A stretch of 14,677 bases of DNA from the NCBI GenBank assembly GCA_944377765.1, contig CALWFX010000094.1, forward strand, positions 1 to 14,677. The letters run 5' to 3'. The translations under genes were made by a program, and so were the position numbers. The notes beneath the pieces were generated by a model. It saw nothing but the letters and a program-made list of their open reading frames with translations. It was not told the DNA's origin and did no database searches. Of this stretch, positions 1 through 8,008 are shown one piece after another (position 1 is the first letter of the stretch; each line of letters begins with the position of its first letter). Source of the stretch: an uncultured Clostridia bacterium (lineage in GTDB: Bacteria > Bacillota > Clostridia > Christensenellales > UBA1242).

Positions 1-1242
1 AAGAAGTTGGTTAACTTGCTGAATGCTTGTTCCACTTCCTTCTGCAATACGCTTACGACTGCTTGCTTTAATAATATCAGGATTAATTCTTTCTTCTTTT
101 GTCATACTTTGAATAATTGCCTTATTAACAGCAAGTTGCTTTTCGTCGATATTTACGCCTTTAAGTTTATTTGACATTCCCGGAATCATGCGAACAATAT
201 CATTTAAACTTCCCATTTTTTTGATGTTTTCCATTTGAACAAGATAATCTTCAAAAGTGAAAGAATTTTCTCTAAATTTTTCTTCAAGTTTCTTTGCTTC
301 TTCTTCTGAAACAGCTTCTTGTGCCTTTTCAATAAGAGAAAGAACATCACCCATGCCTAAAATTCTTCCAGCAATGCGGTCTGGATAAAATGGTTCAATG
401 TCGCCAATTTTTTCACCAACACCGCTAAACTTAATAGGTTTACCGGTTATTGCTTTAATTGAAAGCGCCGCACCACCACGAGTGTCGCCATCAAGTTTTG
501 TTAAAATAACACCAGAAATATCAAGGTCTTTATTGAAACTTTCGCTTATTGTAACTGCATCTTGACCTGTCATTGCGTCAACAACAAGCAAAATTTCCTG
601 TGGTTTCACTTCCTTCTTAATCTCTTTAAGTTCATTCATAAGTTCTTCATTGATATGAAGTCTGCCTGCTGTGTCGATGATAACAACATCAAAGCCTTGT
701 TTTTTCGCATGGTCAATTGCCTGCTTTGCAGTTTTAACTGGATTTTGTGTTCCACGCTCAAACACTTCGCAATTTGCTTGTTTTCCAACAACTTGCAATT
801 GATTAATTGCAGCAGGTCTATATATATCACAAGCAACCAAAAGAGGTTTTCTTCCGCTCTTTTTTAAATAAGCCCCAAGTTTGCCACACATGGTTGTTTT
901 ACCTGCACCTTGAAGACCACACATCATAATAATTGTTGGATTGGAAGAAAGATTAAGTTTTTGTTCAGTGCTAGACATTAAATTTGTTAATTCATCTTTA
1001 ACAATTTTAATAACCATTTGTCCAGGTGTTAAACTTCGCATAACTTCTTCGCCAAGAGCCTTTTCAGAAACAGAGTTAATAAATTGCTTTGCCACCATAT
1101 AATTAACATCTGCTTCAAGAAGAGCAATTCTTACTTCTCTCATCGCTTCCTTGATTTCAAGTTCAGTAAGTTTTCCCCTTTTGGTCAACTTTGAAAAGAT
1201 ATGATTTAATCTTTCTGATAAGTTTGAAAATAATGATGCCAT
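1..1242 (-). CDS. ffh: Signal recognition particle GTPase Ffh (SRP54), C-terminus cut by window edge
   Basis: Protein subunit of the signal recognition particle: with SRP RNA it binds signal sequences emerging from ribosomes and delivers them to FtsY at the membrane. The 414 visible residues cover an N domain (about 1-90), a G domain with P-loop GLQGAGKTT (109-117), DTAGR (190-194), TKLDGDTRGGA (248-258) and GVGEKIGD (274-281), and a methionine-rich M domain from about 325 with the SRP-RNA-binding motif SRKRIAEGSG (395-404). The reading frame is open to position 1, so only some tens of C-terminal residues are missing compared with the usual 440-460. The ATG at 1242 overlaps the ylxM stop by one base (TAATG) and has an AGGAGA ribosome site at 1249-1254, so the two are translationally coupled. 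Identity is certain from the motifs. Confidence 0.98.
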   Translation of the reverse strand, partial: MASLFSNLSERLNHIFSKLTKRGKLTELEIKEAMREVRIALLEADVNYMVAKQFINSVSEKALGEEVMRSLTPGQMVIKIVKDELTNLMSSTEQKLNLSSNPTIIMMCGLQGAGKTTMCGKLGAYLKKSGRKPLLVACDIYRPAAINQLQVVGKQANCEVFERGTQNPVKTAKQAIDHAKKQGFDVVIIDTAGRLHINEELMNELKEIKKEVKPQEILLVVDAMTGQDAVTISESFNKDLDISGVILTKLDGDTRGGAALSIKAITGKPIKFSGVGEKIGDIEPFYPDRIAGRILGMGDVLSLIEKAQEAVSEEEAKKLEEKFRENSFTFEDYLVQMENIKKMGSLNDIVRMIPGMSNKLKGVNIDEKQLAVNKAIIQSMTKEERINPDIIKASSRKRIAEGSGTSIQQVNQLL

Positions 1243-1571
1243 TAAATTTCTCCTAAAATTTTTTCGACTTTTTCACTTATTTCTGAAAAAGAACTCAGTT
1301 TTGTTAACGTTTTCAATTCTTTTTCTAAATTTTCTTTTTTTGCGTTTATGTTAAGTTTTTCTTCAAATTCGTCAAGTTTAACACAAGACTTTTTTATGCT
1401 ATCCAAAACTGCTTGTCTTGATATCCCCTTTTCTTTAGATATTTCTGCAAGTGTCATGTTGAAGTTGAAATATAAGTTCATTAAACTTTGCCTTTCTTCG
1501 CTTAACAATTTGCCATAAATATCAAAAAGTTTGCCATACTTAACAAAATCTGCGAGTTCTATTTTTGCCAT
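1242..1571 (-). CDS. ylxM: YlxM-family helix-turn-helix protein, SRP-associated
   Basis: Small 109-residue protein of the YlxM/p13 family, found in low-GC Gram-positives next to ffh. The family has been linked to SRP assembly or activity (Streptococcus work suggests it modulates the Ffh-FtsY GTPases); it is not a proven DNA-binding regulator despite its sigma-like helix-turn-helix. Here the HTH is at about 38-62 (TLAEISKEKGISRQAVLDSI), followed by a charged helical tail. Length is typical. The start ATG at 1571 follows an AGGTGAG ribosome site. The gene is first in a ylxM-ffh transcript with its own promoter at 1613-1641. ftsY, commonly upstream of ylxM, is absent; hemW sits there instead. 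Confidence 0.93.
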   Translation of the reverse strand: MAKIELADFVKYGKLFDIYGKLLSEERQSLMNLYFNFNMTLAEISKEKGISRQAVLDSIKKSCVKLDEFEEKLNINAKKENLEKELKTLTKLSSFSEISEKVEKILGEI

Positions 1572-1584
1572 TTACTCACCTATT

Positions 1585-1606
1585 TGTAAAGTTTTTTTGC
1601 TTTACA
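1585..1606 (-). other. 5'-terminal hairpin in the ylxM-ffh leader
   Basis: Inverted repeat TGTAAAG (1585-1591) / CTTTACA (1600-1606) with an 8-nt A-rich loop in the transcript. The 7-bp stem begins at or within a base of the transcription start predicted from the -10 box (about 1606) and ends a few bases before the ribosome site. It could be an mRNA-stabilising 5' hairpin or a repressor operator; the sequence cannot separate these. Confidence 0.5.
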
Positions 1607-1612
1607 TTTTGT

Positions 1613-1641
1613 ATTATATCAAACTATTATTAAAAATGCAA
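1613..1641 (-). promoter_or_regulatory. Sigma-A-type promoter of ylxM-ffh with extended -10
   Basis: Read on the minus strand: -35 TTGCAT (1641-1636), a 17-nt spacer, then TGATATAAT, where TATAAT is at 1618-1613 and is preceded by the TGn extension. This is a near-consensus vegetative promoter. It lies just downstream of the hemW stop codon, where there is no convincing terminator, so ylxM-ffh may receive both its own and readthrough transcription. Predicted leader about 35 nt. Confidence 0.82.
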
Positions 1642-1656
1642 CTATTTTTTCAAATT

Positions 1657-2742
1657 TTATATTAAATGTTCAATTATATAATCACTTACAGAATAATATT
1701 TCGAATCTAAATAGGCAATATCGTCATTTAAATATATAATTTTTTTCTCAACATAATCTTTAAAATATGGATTTTCCATAATATCATAACCAAGTTCAGA
1801 AAGTTTTTTAATTGAAACTCCATATTTACATCTAAGTCCCAGCATAATCCTTTCTTCAATTTCTGTTTTACTATTCTTTTTTTCTTTAATTTGCTTGCCA
1901 CTATAATATTCTTCTAATTTAGATGCATTTTCAATTCGATACCCATCTATATATGAATGACTTGAAGCGCCAAACCCCTTATAATCTCCAAAAGTCCAAT
2001 AGTTTATATTATGCTTACTTTCATAGCCACAAATAGCAAAATTGCTTATTTCATATTGTATAAACTTTTTTCTTTTTAAAAATTTAACAAGGTTTTGATA
2101 GGATTTTACAACTTCTTCATCTTGTAAAGGAAAATACCTTCTTTCTTGAATTAAACTAAAAAGTTTTGTATTTTCATGAACTTCAAGCATATAACACGAA
2201 ATATGTTTCACTCCCAAACTTATCAACTTCTTTGCATATTTTACAACATTTTTTTCATGCTGTAACCCAAGAATTAAGTCCGCTGAAATGTTTGTAAAAT
2301 ACTTTCTTGCAAGTTTAATGCTTTTTATGGCTGCTTTTTTATCATGCAATCTACCAATTTCACGAAGGGTTTTATTATTTAAACTTTGAACGCCAATGCT
2401 AATTCTGTTTATTCCAATATCTTTATATAATTTTAGTTTCTCTTCAGTTACAGAATTAGGATTTACTTCAATTGTGATTTCTGCATCCTTATCAATTAAA
2501 AAATTTTTTCTTAATGCATCAAAAATTTTTCTTATATTATTTTCTGATAACAATGATGGTGTGCCACCGCCAATATAGATTGTTTGCACAATTTTGTTTA
2601 TTTTAAAGTTTGATATTTCTTCAATTAATTTTTTTATATATTCATTCTGCTTTTCTTCATTTAAACAATAAGAAACGAAGGCACAATAATTGCACTTTCG
2701 TTCACAAAATGGTATATGAATGTATATTGATATTTTTTCCAA
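1657..2742 (-). CDS. hemW: HemW, radical SAM heme chaperone (HemN-like)
   Basis: Radical-SAM family protein, often misannotated as coproporphyrinogen III oxidase; characterised HemW proteins bind heme and a 4Fe-4S cluster and pass heme to client proteins. The cluster motif is C13-x3-C17-x2-C20 followed by A-F. True HemN has a fourth Cys two residues after the third, so Phe here places this protein with HemW. Also visible are the SAM-site GGGTPS (58-63) and HNINYWTFGDYKGFGA, the HemW-type HNxxYW region. Length (361) is slightly short but normal. The start is TTG at 2742 with an AAGGAT ribosome site; no in-frame ATG fits better. It lies 25 bp after lepA, the lepA-hemW order seen in Bacillus. 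No heme biosynthesis gene is nearby. Confidence 0.93.
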   Translation of the reverse strand: MEKISIYIHIPFCERKCNYCAFVSYCLNEEKQNEYIKKLIEEISNFKINKIVQTIYIGGGTPSLLSENNIRKIFDALRKNFLIDKDAEITIEVNPNSVTEEKLKLYKDIGINRISIGVQSLNNKTLREIGRLHDKKAAIKSIKLARKYFTNISADLILGLQHEKNVVKYAKKLISLGVKHISCYMLEVHENTKLFSLIQERRYFPLQDEEVVKSYQNLVKFLKRKKFIQYEISNFAICGYESKHNINYWTFGDYKGFGASSHSYIDGYRIENASKLEEYYSGKQIKEKKNSKTEIEERIMLGLRCKYGVSIKKLSELGYDIMENPYFKDYVEKKIIYLNDDIAYLDSKYYSVSDYIIEHLI

Positions 2743-2767
2743 ATGATATCCTTTTAATCAAACTCTC

Positions 2768-4576
2768 CTACTCTTCGTCATCTAACTTCAAAATGCTCAT
2801 AAACGCTTCAGAAGGAATTTCCACCGAACCGACCTTTCTCATACGCTTTTTACCTTCCTTTTGTTTTTCAAGAAGTTTTCTTTTTCTTGAAATATCTCCG
2901 CCATAGCATTTTGCTAAAACATCTTTTCTTAATGCAGAAATTGTTTCTCTTGCAATAATTTTATTGCCAATACACGCCTGAATTGGCACTTCAAAAAGTT
3001 GTCTTGGAATAATTTTTTTCAATCTTTCAGCAAGTTCTCTTCCTCTATTGTATGCCTTGTCCTTATGAACAATCATAGATAAAGCATCACATTTTTCTCC
3101 ATTTAAAAGAATGTCAACTCTAACTAAATCTGCTCTTTCATAATCTTTAAATTCATAATCAAAACTTGCATATCCATGAGTTCTTGACTTCAAACTGTCA
3201 AAAAAATCATAAATAATTTCCCCAAGTGGTAAATCATAATTTAACTCAACCCTACGCTTATCAAGATAGGTCATGTTTTTATAAACCCCACGCTTATCCT
3301 GACACAAATCCATAATTGGACCAACATACTCAGGTGGAGTGAAAACATTAACTTTAACCATAGGCTCTTCAATTCTATCAATTTCCACCGCAGAAGGCAA
3401 ATTTGAAGGATTTGAAATTTCCAGCATATCGCCATTTGTTTTATAAACATTGTAAGAAACACTTGGCGCAGTTGTTATAATGTCAAGGTCAAATTCTCTT
3501 TCCAATCTTTCAGTGATAATTTCAAGATGTAATAATCCCAAAAATCCACATCGGAAACCATAGCCAAGTGCAGAAGAATTTTCAGGCGAAAATTGAAGGC
3601 TGGCATCATTAAGTTTAAGTTTATCAAGGGCATCTTTAAGTTCGCCATATTTCGCCCCGTCAACTGGAAAAACACCACAGAAAACCACTGGCTGAACTTC
3701 TTTATAGCCTTCAAGTGGTTTTTCAATTGGATTGTCAAAGGATGTTATGGTATCCCCAACTTTAACATCGGAAATTGTTTTGATTGACCCAGCAAGGTAA
3801 CCAACATCGCCCGCACATAATTTATCAACTTCCTTGGTTGAAGGCACAAAAATTCCAACTTCGGTAACTTCAAAAACTTTCTTTGTTTGCATCATCAAAA
3901 TTTTGTCGCCTTTTTTAAGAGTGCCATCAAAAACTCTAATTAAACAAATTGCGCCTTTAAAATTGTCATAATGACTATCGAATATAAGACATTTTAACTT
4001 GGCATTCTCATCGCCTTTTGGAGCAGGAATTTTTTCAATGATAGCCTTTAACACATCTTCAACATTAGTTCCATCTTTGGCAGAAATGCAAGGACAATCA
4101 TGAGCGTCAAGCCCAATAACATCTTCAATTTCTTCTTTAACTTCTTCAACTCTTGCGGATGGCAAATCAATTTTATTGATAACAGGCACAGTTTCCAAAT
4201 TGTTGTCAAGTGCAAGATAAGTGTTAGCCAAAGTTTGTGCCTCTACTCCTTGAGAAGCATCCACCAAAAGTAATGCCCCTTCACAAGCAGCAAGCGAACG
4301 AGAAACTTCATAAGTAAAGTCAACATGTCCCGGAGTATCAATTAAATTTAAAATATATTCCTGACCTTCATATTCATATACAAGCCTTGTTGGAGCAAGT
4401 TTTATTGTGATACCTTTTTCTCTTTCAAGTTCCATGCTATCAAGAATTTGGTCTTGCATATCTCGTTTTGAAACAGTTCCAGTAAGTTCAATTAATCTGT
4501 CTGCAAGTGTGCTTTTTCCATGGTCAATATGTGCAATAATACAAAAATTTCTGATATATTTCAATTTGTCGTTCAA
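2768..4576 (-). CDS. lepA: Elongation factor 4 (LepA), ribosome-associated GTPase; TTG start preferred
   Basis: Translational GTPase related to EF-G, with roles proposed in 30S assembly, initiation and back-translocation. Counting from the chosen start (602 residues), G1 is AHIDHGKS (15-22), G3 DTPGH (80-84), G4 NKID (134-137) and G5 SAK (165-167). The family-specific C-terminus is present (GGDISRKRKLLEKQKEGKKR). Start choice: an ATG at 4603 gives 611 residues, but it lies beside the TATAAT box (4595-4600), upstream of the predicted mRNA start. TTG at 4576 has AAGGAGA at 4583-4589 with ideal spacing and yields MNDKLKYIRNF, the usual LepA N-terminus. It is followed by hemW after 25 bp. Confidence 0.96.
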   Translation of the reverse strand: MNDKLKYIRNFCIIAHIDHGKSTLADRLIELTGTVSKRDMQDQILDSMELEREKGITIKLAPTRLVYEYEGQEYILNLIDTPGHVDFTYEVSRSLAACEGALLLVDASQGVEAQTLANTYLALDNNLETVPVINKIDLPSARVEEVKEEIEDVIGLDAHDCPCISAKDGTNVEDVLKAIIEKIPAPKGDENAKLKCLIFDSHYDNFKGAICLIRVFDGTLKKGDKILMMQTKKVFEVTEVGIFVPSTKEVDKLCAGDVGYLAGSIKTISDVKVGDTITSFDNPIEKPLEGYKEVQPVVFCGVFPVDGAKYGELKDALDKLKLNDASLQFSPENSSALGYGFRCGFLGLLHLEIITERLEREFDLDIITTAPSVSYNVYKTNGDMLEISNPSNLPSAVEIDRIEEPMVKVNVFTPPEYVGPIMDLCQDKRGVYKNMTYLDKRRVELNYDLPLGEIIYDFFDSLKSRTHGYASFDYEFKDYERADLVRVDILLNGEKCDALSMIVHKDKAYNRGRELAERLKKIIPRQLFEVPIQACIGNKIIARETISALRKDVLAKCYGGDISRKRKLLEKQKEGKKRMRKVGSVEIPSEAFMSILKLDDEE

Positions 4577-4594
4577 AGTCTTTCTCCTTATGCT

Positions 4595-4624
4595 ATTATA
4601 CATGAAACATAAGCATTTTTACAA
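4595..4624 (-). promoter_or_regulatory. Promoter of lepA-hemW
   Basis: Minus strand: -35 TTGTAA (4624-4619), an 18-nt spacer, and perfect -10 TATAAT (4600-4595). Predicted start is near 4588, giving a leader of only about 12 nt that is essentially the AGGAGA ribosome site. The -35 sits inside the palindrome TTTTACAAGTAAAA (4617-4630). Confidence 0.72.
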
Positions 4625-4654
4625 GTAAAATTTAAAACCAAAATTGTATCAATT

Positions 4655-4680
4655 AAAAAATCTCACAAAAAGTGAGATTT
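4655..4680 (-). terminator. Rho-independent terminator of leuS, starting within the stop codon
   Basis: Perfect 9-bp stem AAATCTCAC (4658-4666) / GTGAGATTT (4672-4680) with a 5-nt loop. On the minus strand the stem is followed by a T-run (4660-4655). The 5' arm begins at the second base of the leuS TAA codon (4681-4679), so hairpin and translation stop overlap. Confidence 0.88.
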
Positions 4681-7111
4681 ATTTTACAATGATATTTACA
4701 ATTCTTTTTGGAACAACAATTTCTTTAACTATTGTTTTACCACTTAAAAGCGACTTAATTTTTTCATCAGCCTTAACAATATTTAAAATTTCTTCGTTAC
4801 TAAGAGATGTTCCAATATTCATTCTTGTGATAATTTTACTGTTAACCTGCACAGCAATTTCAACACTGTCCAAAACAATTTTGCTTTCATCATAAGAAGG
4901 ATATCTTTGATTAAAAATTGAATATTCTTCTCCAATTTGTTCCCAAAGTTCTTCTGTAAAGTGTGGTGCACATGGTGATAATATAATTAAAAGTGACTTG
5001 ACAACTTTTTGCATAAGTTCGCCATTTTTCTCTTTCAAAATATCATATTTATACATTGCATTCACAAGTTCCATAATTCTTGCAACCGCAGAATTAAAGG
5101 AAAAAGTTTCAAAATTTGAAGCAACTTCTTTAATGGTTCTATTCAAAACAAAATCAAGTTCTTTTTCTTCATCGCCATATTTTGAAGAATTCCCCTTTTC
5201 TTTATGCCATTTAAGCACAATTCTTTCCACTCTTTCCATGAATGCCTTAATATGTTTCAAGCCTTCATCATTCCAAATTCCGCCATCAATATATTTAAGT
5301 GAAAACATCATGTGAAGCCTTAAAGCGTCACTGCCATATTCTCTTACATATTCATCTGCTGTTTTTGAAGTGTTGCGCTTGCTCATTTTTTTGCCATCTG
5401 GTCCAAGCACCATGCCTTGATGGAATAATCTTTGGAAAGGCTCATCAAAATCAAGGCAACCAATATCTCTTAAAAATTTAGTGATAAAACGAGAATAGAG
5501 TAAGTGCATTGTTGCGTGTTCAATACCACCAACATAGCAATCAACAGGCAACATTTTATTAACATACTCACGATTGAATATTTCTTTATCATTATGCAAA
5601 GACTCTGGAAATCTAAGTTGATAAAAGGAAGAGTCAACAAAAGTATCAAGAGTATCAGGTTCTCTAAGAGCAGGTCTTCCGCATTTTGGACAAGTTGTTT
5701 GCATATATTCTTTACATTTTCCAAGTGGACCACTGCCATCTGGCTTGTAATCAGTTATATGCGGCAATTTAACAGGCAAATCTTTTTCTGGCACTGGAAC
5801 AGCACCGCAATGCTCACAATGAATGATAGGAATAGGGCATCCCCAATATCTTTGCCTTGCAACTGACCAATCACGAAGTTTATAGTTTGTTTTAAATCTT
5901 CCAGCCCCTAATTTTTCTAATTTCTCAACAATTTTTGTTTTTGCTTCTTCGCTTGTCATTCCATCAAACTCGCAAGAATTTACAAGTTTTCCATATTCGC
6001 AGAAAGGAAGAGCAGTATCTGAGCCATCTTTATTTGTTAAAACCTGTTTAATTGGAAGAGAATATTTGATTGCAAAATCATAATCACGACTGTCATGTGC
6101 TGCAACACCCATAACAATTCCTGTTGCATAAGTTGAAATTACATAATCTGCAACAAAAAGTGGAACTCTTTCATTTGTCAATGGATTGATAACATATGTT
6201 CCAGTGAAAGCACCTGTTTTTGGAGAAGTTGTGCTTGTTCTTGTGATTTCGTCTTTCTTTGAAGAATCTGCAACATATTTTGCAACGCTATCTTTATATT
6301 CATCCTTAACAAGTTTAGACACCAATTTATGCTCTGGTGCAATAACCAAGAAGGTCACCCCGAAAAGAGTGTCAGCACGAGATGTGAACACAGTTAATTT
6401 TTCATCACTGCCTTCAACTTTAAAATCTACTTCCGCACCAATCGATTTGCCAATCCAATTTCTTTGCAAAATTTTTGTTTTTTCTGGCCAGTCAATTTTG
6501 TCAAGTCCACTTAAAAGTTCGTCTGCATAAGCAGTGATTTTGAAAAACCATTGTTTCATGTTTTTTCTAACAACTTCACTACCACATCTTTCACAAACAC
6601 CATCAACAACTTGTTCATTGGCAATAATGGTATTGCATGAAGGACAATAGTTTACTGGCGCTTCTTTTTGATAAGCAAGCCCCTTTTTAAATAATTGAAT
6701 GAAAAGCCATTGTGTCCATTTGTAATAGTCTGGATTGCAAGTAATAAGTTCATATTCCCAATTGAAAGTTGCACCCATTTCCTTTAATTGTCTTTCCATA
6801 ACTGCAATGTTATGACGAGTGCTATCTTCTGGATGTATGCCTGTTTTAATCGCATAATTTTCAGCAGGAAGCCCAAAAGCATCAAATCCCATAGGCTGAA
6901 AAACATTATATCCTTGTAAACGTTTAAATCTTCCAAAACTGTCTGAAAGACCAAAATTCCACCAATGTCCTAAGTGCAAATTTGCCCCACTCGGATAAGA
7001 AAACATTTCCAAAAGATAAAATTTTTTTCTTTTCTCATCTGGTTTAAAGGCATAAAGTTTAGTATCTTCCCAAATTTTATTCCATTTTTTTTCAATTTCT
7101 GTGTAATTCAT
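4679..7111 (-). CDS. leuS: Leucyl-tRNA synthetase
   Basis: Class I aminoacyl-tRNA synthetase charging tRNA-Leu; 810 residues. The HIGH-type motif is HLGH (46-49) within SYPSGANLHLGH; the KMSKS motif is KMSKR (575-579) after GPDGK. A zinc ribbon is seen as CPSC (156-159) and CERC (173-176), and a second Cys set as CEHC (432-435) and CPKC (474-477). The CP1 editing domain is present and looks intact: TSRADT (243-248), a Thr-rich TSTTS (292-296) and AAHDSRDYDFA (337-347). The tRNA-binding C-terminal part is complete. Start ATG at 7111 has AGGAG six bases upstream. Residues after HLGH (WWNFGLSDSFGRF) differ from the common P-x-G-Y-x-A-x-D form, as in a LeuRS subgroup. It has its own promoter and terminator, so it is monocistronic. 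Confidence 0.98.
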   Translation of the reverse strand: MNYTEIEKKWNKIWEDTKLYAFKPDEKRKKFYLLEMFSYPSGANLHLGHWWNFGLSDSFGRFKRLQGYNVFQPMGFDAFGLPAENYAIKTGIHPEDSTRHNIAVMERQLKEMGATFNWEYELITCNPDYYKWTQWLFIQLFKKGLAYQKEAPVNYCPSCNTIIANEQVVDGVCERCGSEVVRKNMKQWFFKITAYADELLSGLDKIDWPEKTKILQRNWIGKSIGAEVDFKVEGSDEKLTVFTSRADTLFGVTFLVIAPEHKLVSKLVKDEYKDSVAKYVADSSKKDEITRTSTTSPKTGAFTGTYVINPLTNERVPLFVADYVISTYATGIVMGVAAHDSRDYDFAIKYSLPIKQVLTNKDGSDTALPFCEYGKLVNSCEFDGMTSEEAKTKIVEKLEKLGAGRFKTNYKLRDWSVARQRYWGCPIPIIHCEHCGAVPVPEKDLPVKLPHITDYKPDGSGPLGKCKEYMQTTCPKCGRPALREPDTLDTFVDSSFYQLRFPESLHNDKEIFNREYVNKMLPVDCYVGGIEHATMHLLYSRFITKFLRDIGCLDFDEPFQRLFHQGMVLGPDGKKMSKRNTSKTADEYVREYGSDALRLHMMFSLKYIDGGIWNDEGLKHIKAFMERVERIVLKWHKEKGNSSKYGDEEKELDFVLNRTIKEVASNFETFSFNSAVARIMELVNAMYKYDILKEKNGELMQKVVKSLLIILSPCAPHFTEELWEQIGEEYSIFNQRYPSYDESKIVLDSVEIAVQVNSKIITRMNIGTSLSNEEILNIVKADEKIKSLLSGKTIVKEIVVPKRIVNIIVK

Positions 7112-7129
7112 AATTTACTCCTATTTTTA

Positions 7130-7158
7130 ATTTTATATAATTAAGATTTTTAAGTCAA
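7130..7158 (-). promoter_or_regulatory. Promoter of leuS with very short leader, no T-box
   Basis: Minus strand: -35 TTGACT (7158-7153), a 17-nt spacer, and -10 TAAAAT (7135-7130). Predicted start is near 7123, so the leader is about 12 nt, consisting of the ribosome site and spacer. There is no room for a T-box leader, the usual control of leuS in low-GC Gram-positives. Confidence 0.78.
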
Positions 7159-7196
7159 TAAAATATGGTTGTAAAAGCAAATTTATTTTTATTATT

Positions 7197-7221
7197 AAAA
7201 AAACAGCATTGAATGCTGTTT
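7197..7221 (-). terminator. Rho-independent terminator of the membrane-protein gene at 7241-8002
   Basis: Perfect 9-bp stem AAACAGCAT (7201-7209) / ATGCTGTTT (7213-7221) with a 3-nt loop. Read on the minus strand it is followed by a T-run (7203-7197). It begins 20 nt after the stop codon and separates this gene from the leuS promoter. Confidence 0.88.
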
Positions 7222-7240
7222 ATATTATTTTAATTTTAAC

Positions 7241-8002
7241 CTATTCAACATCGTTATGAACAAAATTACTTGCAAATGTTGCATCGGTTGAAATAAGATA
7301 AAGTCCAACAGCAGTAAGAAGAAAGCCCATATCAAAAGAATTTACGAAATCTGCAAAACCACCATTAATTCCAAATAGTGCCAATGCTCCAAATTGGAAT
7401 GCATAGAAAATTGAGCCAGCCAAACATAGCAAAAGACCTGTGCAAGTAAGGAAATTGCGTTTGAATTGGAAAAATAAAGAAACAAACGAAATTAAAGCAT
7501 TAATCATGTAAATCACAAAAATTGTATTTTGCAAACTCGAAAAATAGTCTGGCAAATATTGTGGTAATAAGAAATATGCAAGTAAACTTAATGCAACACG
7601 AAGAGCAATATCAAAAATTTTAAGTCCAAGATTTTTATCTAAAGAAATTGTGTAAATTAATATTACTGCTTGAAAAGCACATAAGCAATACAAAATTGCA
7701 TCATTATTTCTAACTGCTTCTTCAAAAGGTGGAAAAGTATAAAAATAGCCTGCAATCACATAAGCAATAAGAGAAATTGTTAATAAAATGCTTTTTTTGT
7801 TCAATCTTAAAAAGATTAAACTCATAAGTAAGCATAAACAAATAACAGCAAAACCAATGGTTTTTAAATTAAACCAAGAAGATGCTTCTCCAACATCAAA
7901 TTTAATATCTGCAACCACAATCACAATGCCTGCGATGATGATGATTGAGAAAATTAAAAACATAATTCTTTTAAATAAACTTATATCTCTTATATCTTTC
8001 AT
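7241..8002 (-). CDS. Polytopic membrane protein of unknown function
   Basis: No family recognised. The 253-residue product has about eight hydrophobic segments, near residues 12-32, 46-67, 72-90, 102-118, 128-147, 158-180, 186-206 and 222-243, with short charged loops and a small acidic C-terminus (FVHNDVE). No signal peptidase site, catalytic motif or cysteine pattern is evident. It is monocistronic: a terminator lies on each side and a promoter lies directly before the ATG. There is no Shine-Dalgarno before the ATG at 8002, and the -10 box ends six bases upstream, so a leaderless mRNA is predicted. An internal Met at residue 14 has no better ribosome site and would cut into the first membrane segment. 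Coding is clear; function is open. Confidence 0.82.
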   Translation of the reverse strand: MKDIRDISLFKRIMFLIFSIIIIAGIVIVVADIKFDVGEASSWFNLKTIGFAVICLCLLMSLIFLRLNKKSILLTISLIAYVIAGYFYTFPPFEEAVRNNDAILYCLCAFQAVILIYTISLDKNLGLKIFDIALRVALSLLAYFLLPQYLPDYFSSLQNTIFVIYMINALISFVSLFFQFKRNFLTCTGLLLCLAGSIFYAFQFGALALFGINGGFADFVNSFDMGFLLTAVGLYLISTDATFASNFVHNDVE

Positions 8003-8008
8003 ATCTAT

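Noticed and set aside
562..867. 101-codon plus-strand open frame opposite ffh
   Set aside because: It is antisense to the conserved G domain of ffh and reads as low-complexity Phe/Cys/Asn-rich sequence without a ribosome site.
5504..5866. 120-codon plus-strand open frame opposite leuS
   Set aside because: It lies entirely within the catalytic part of leuS and has no promoter, ribosome site or recognisable domain.
7112..7240. T-box riboswitch before leuS
   Set aside because: The gap is filled by a promoter close to the ATG and the upstream gene's terminator; no room for and no sign of a T-box sequence.
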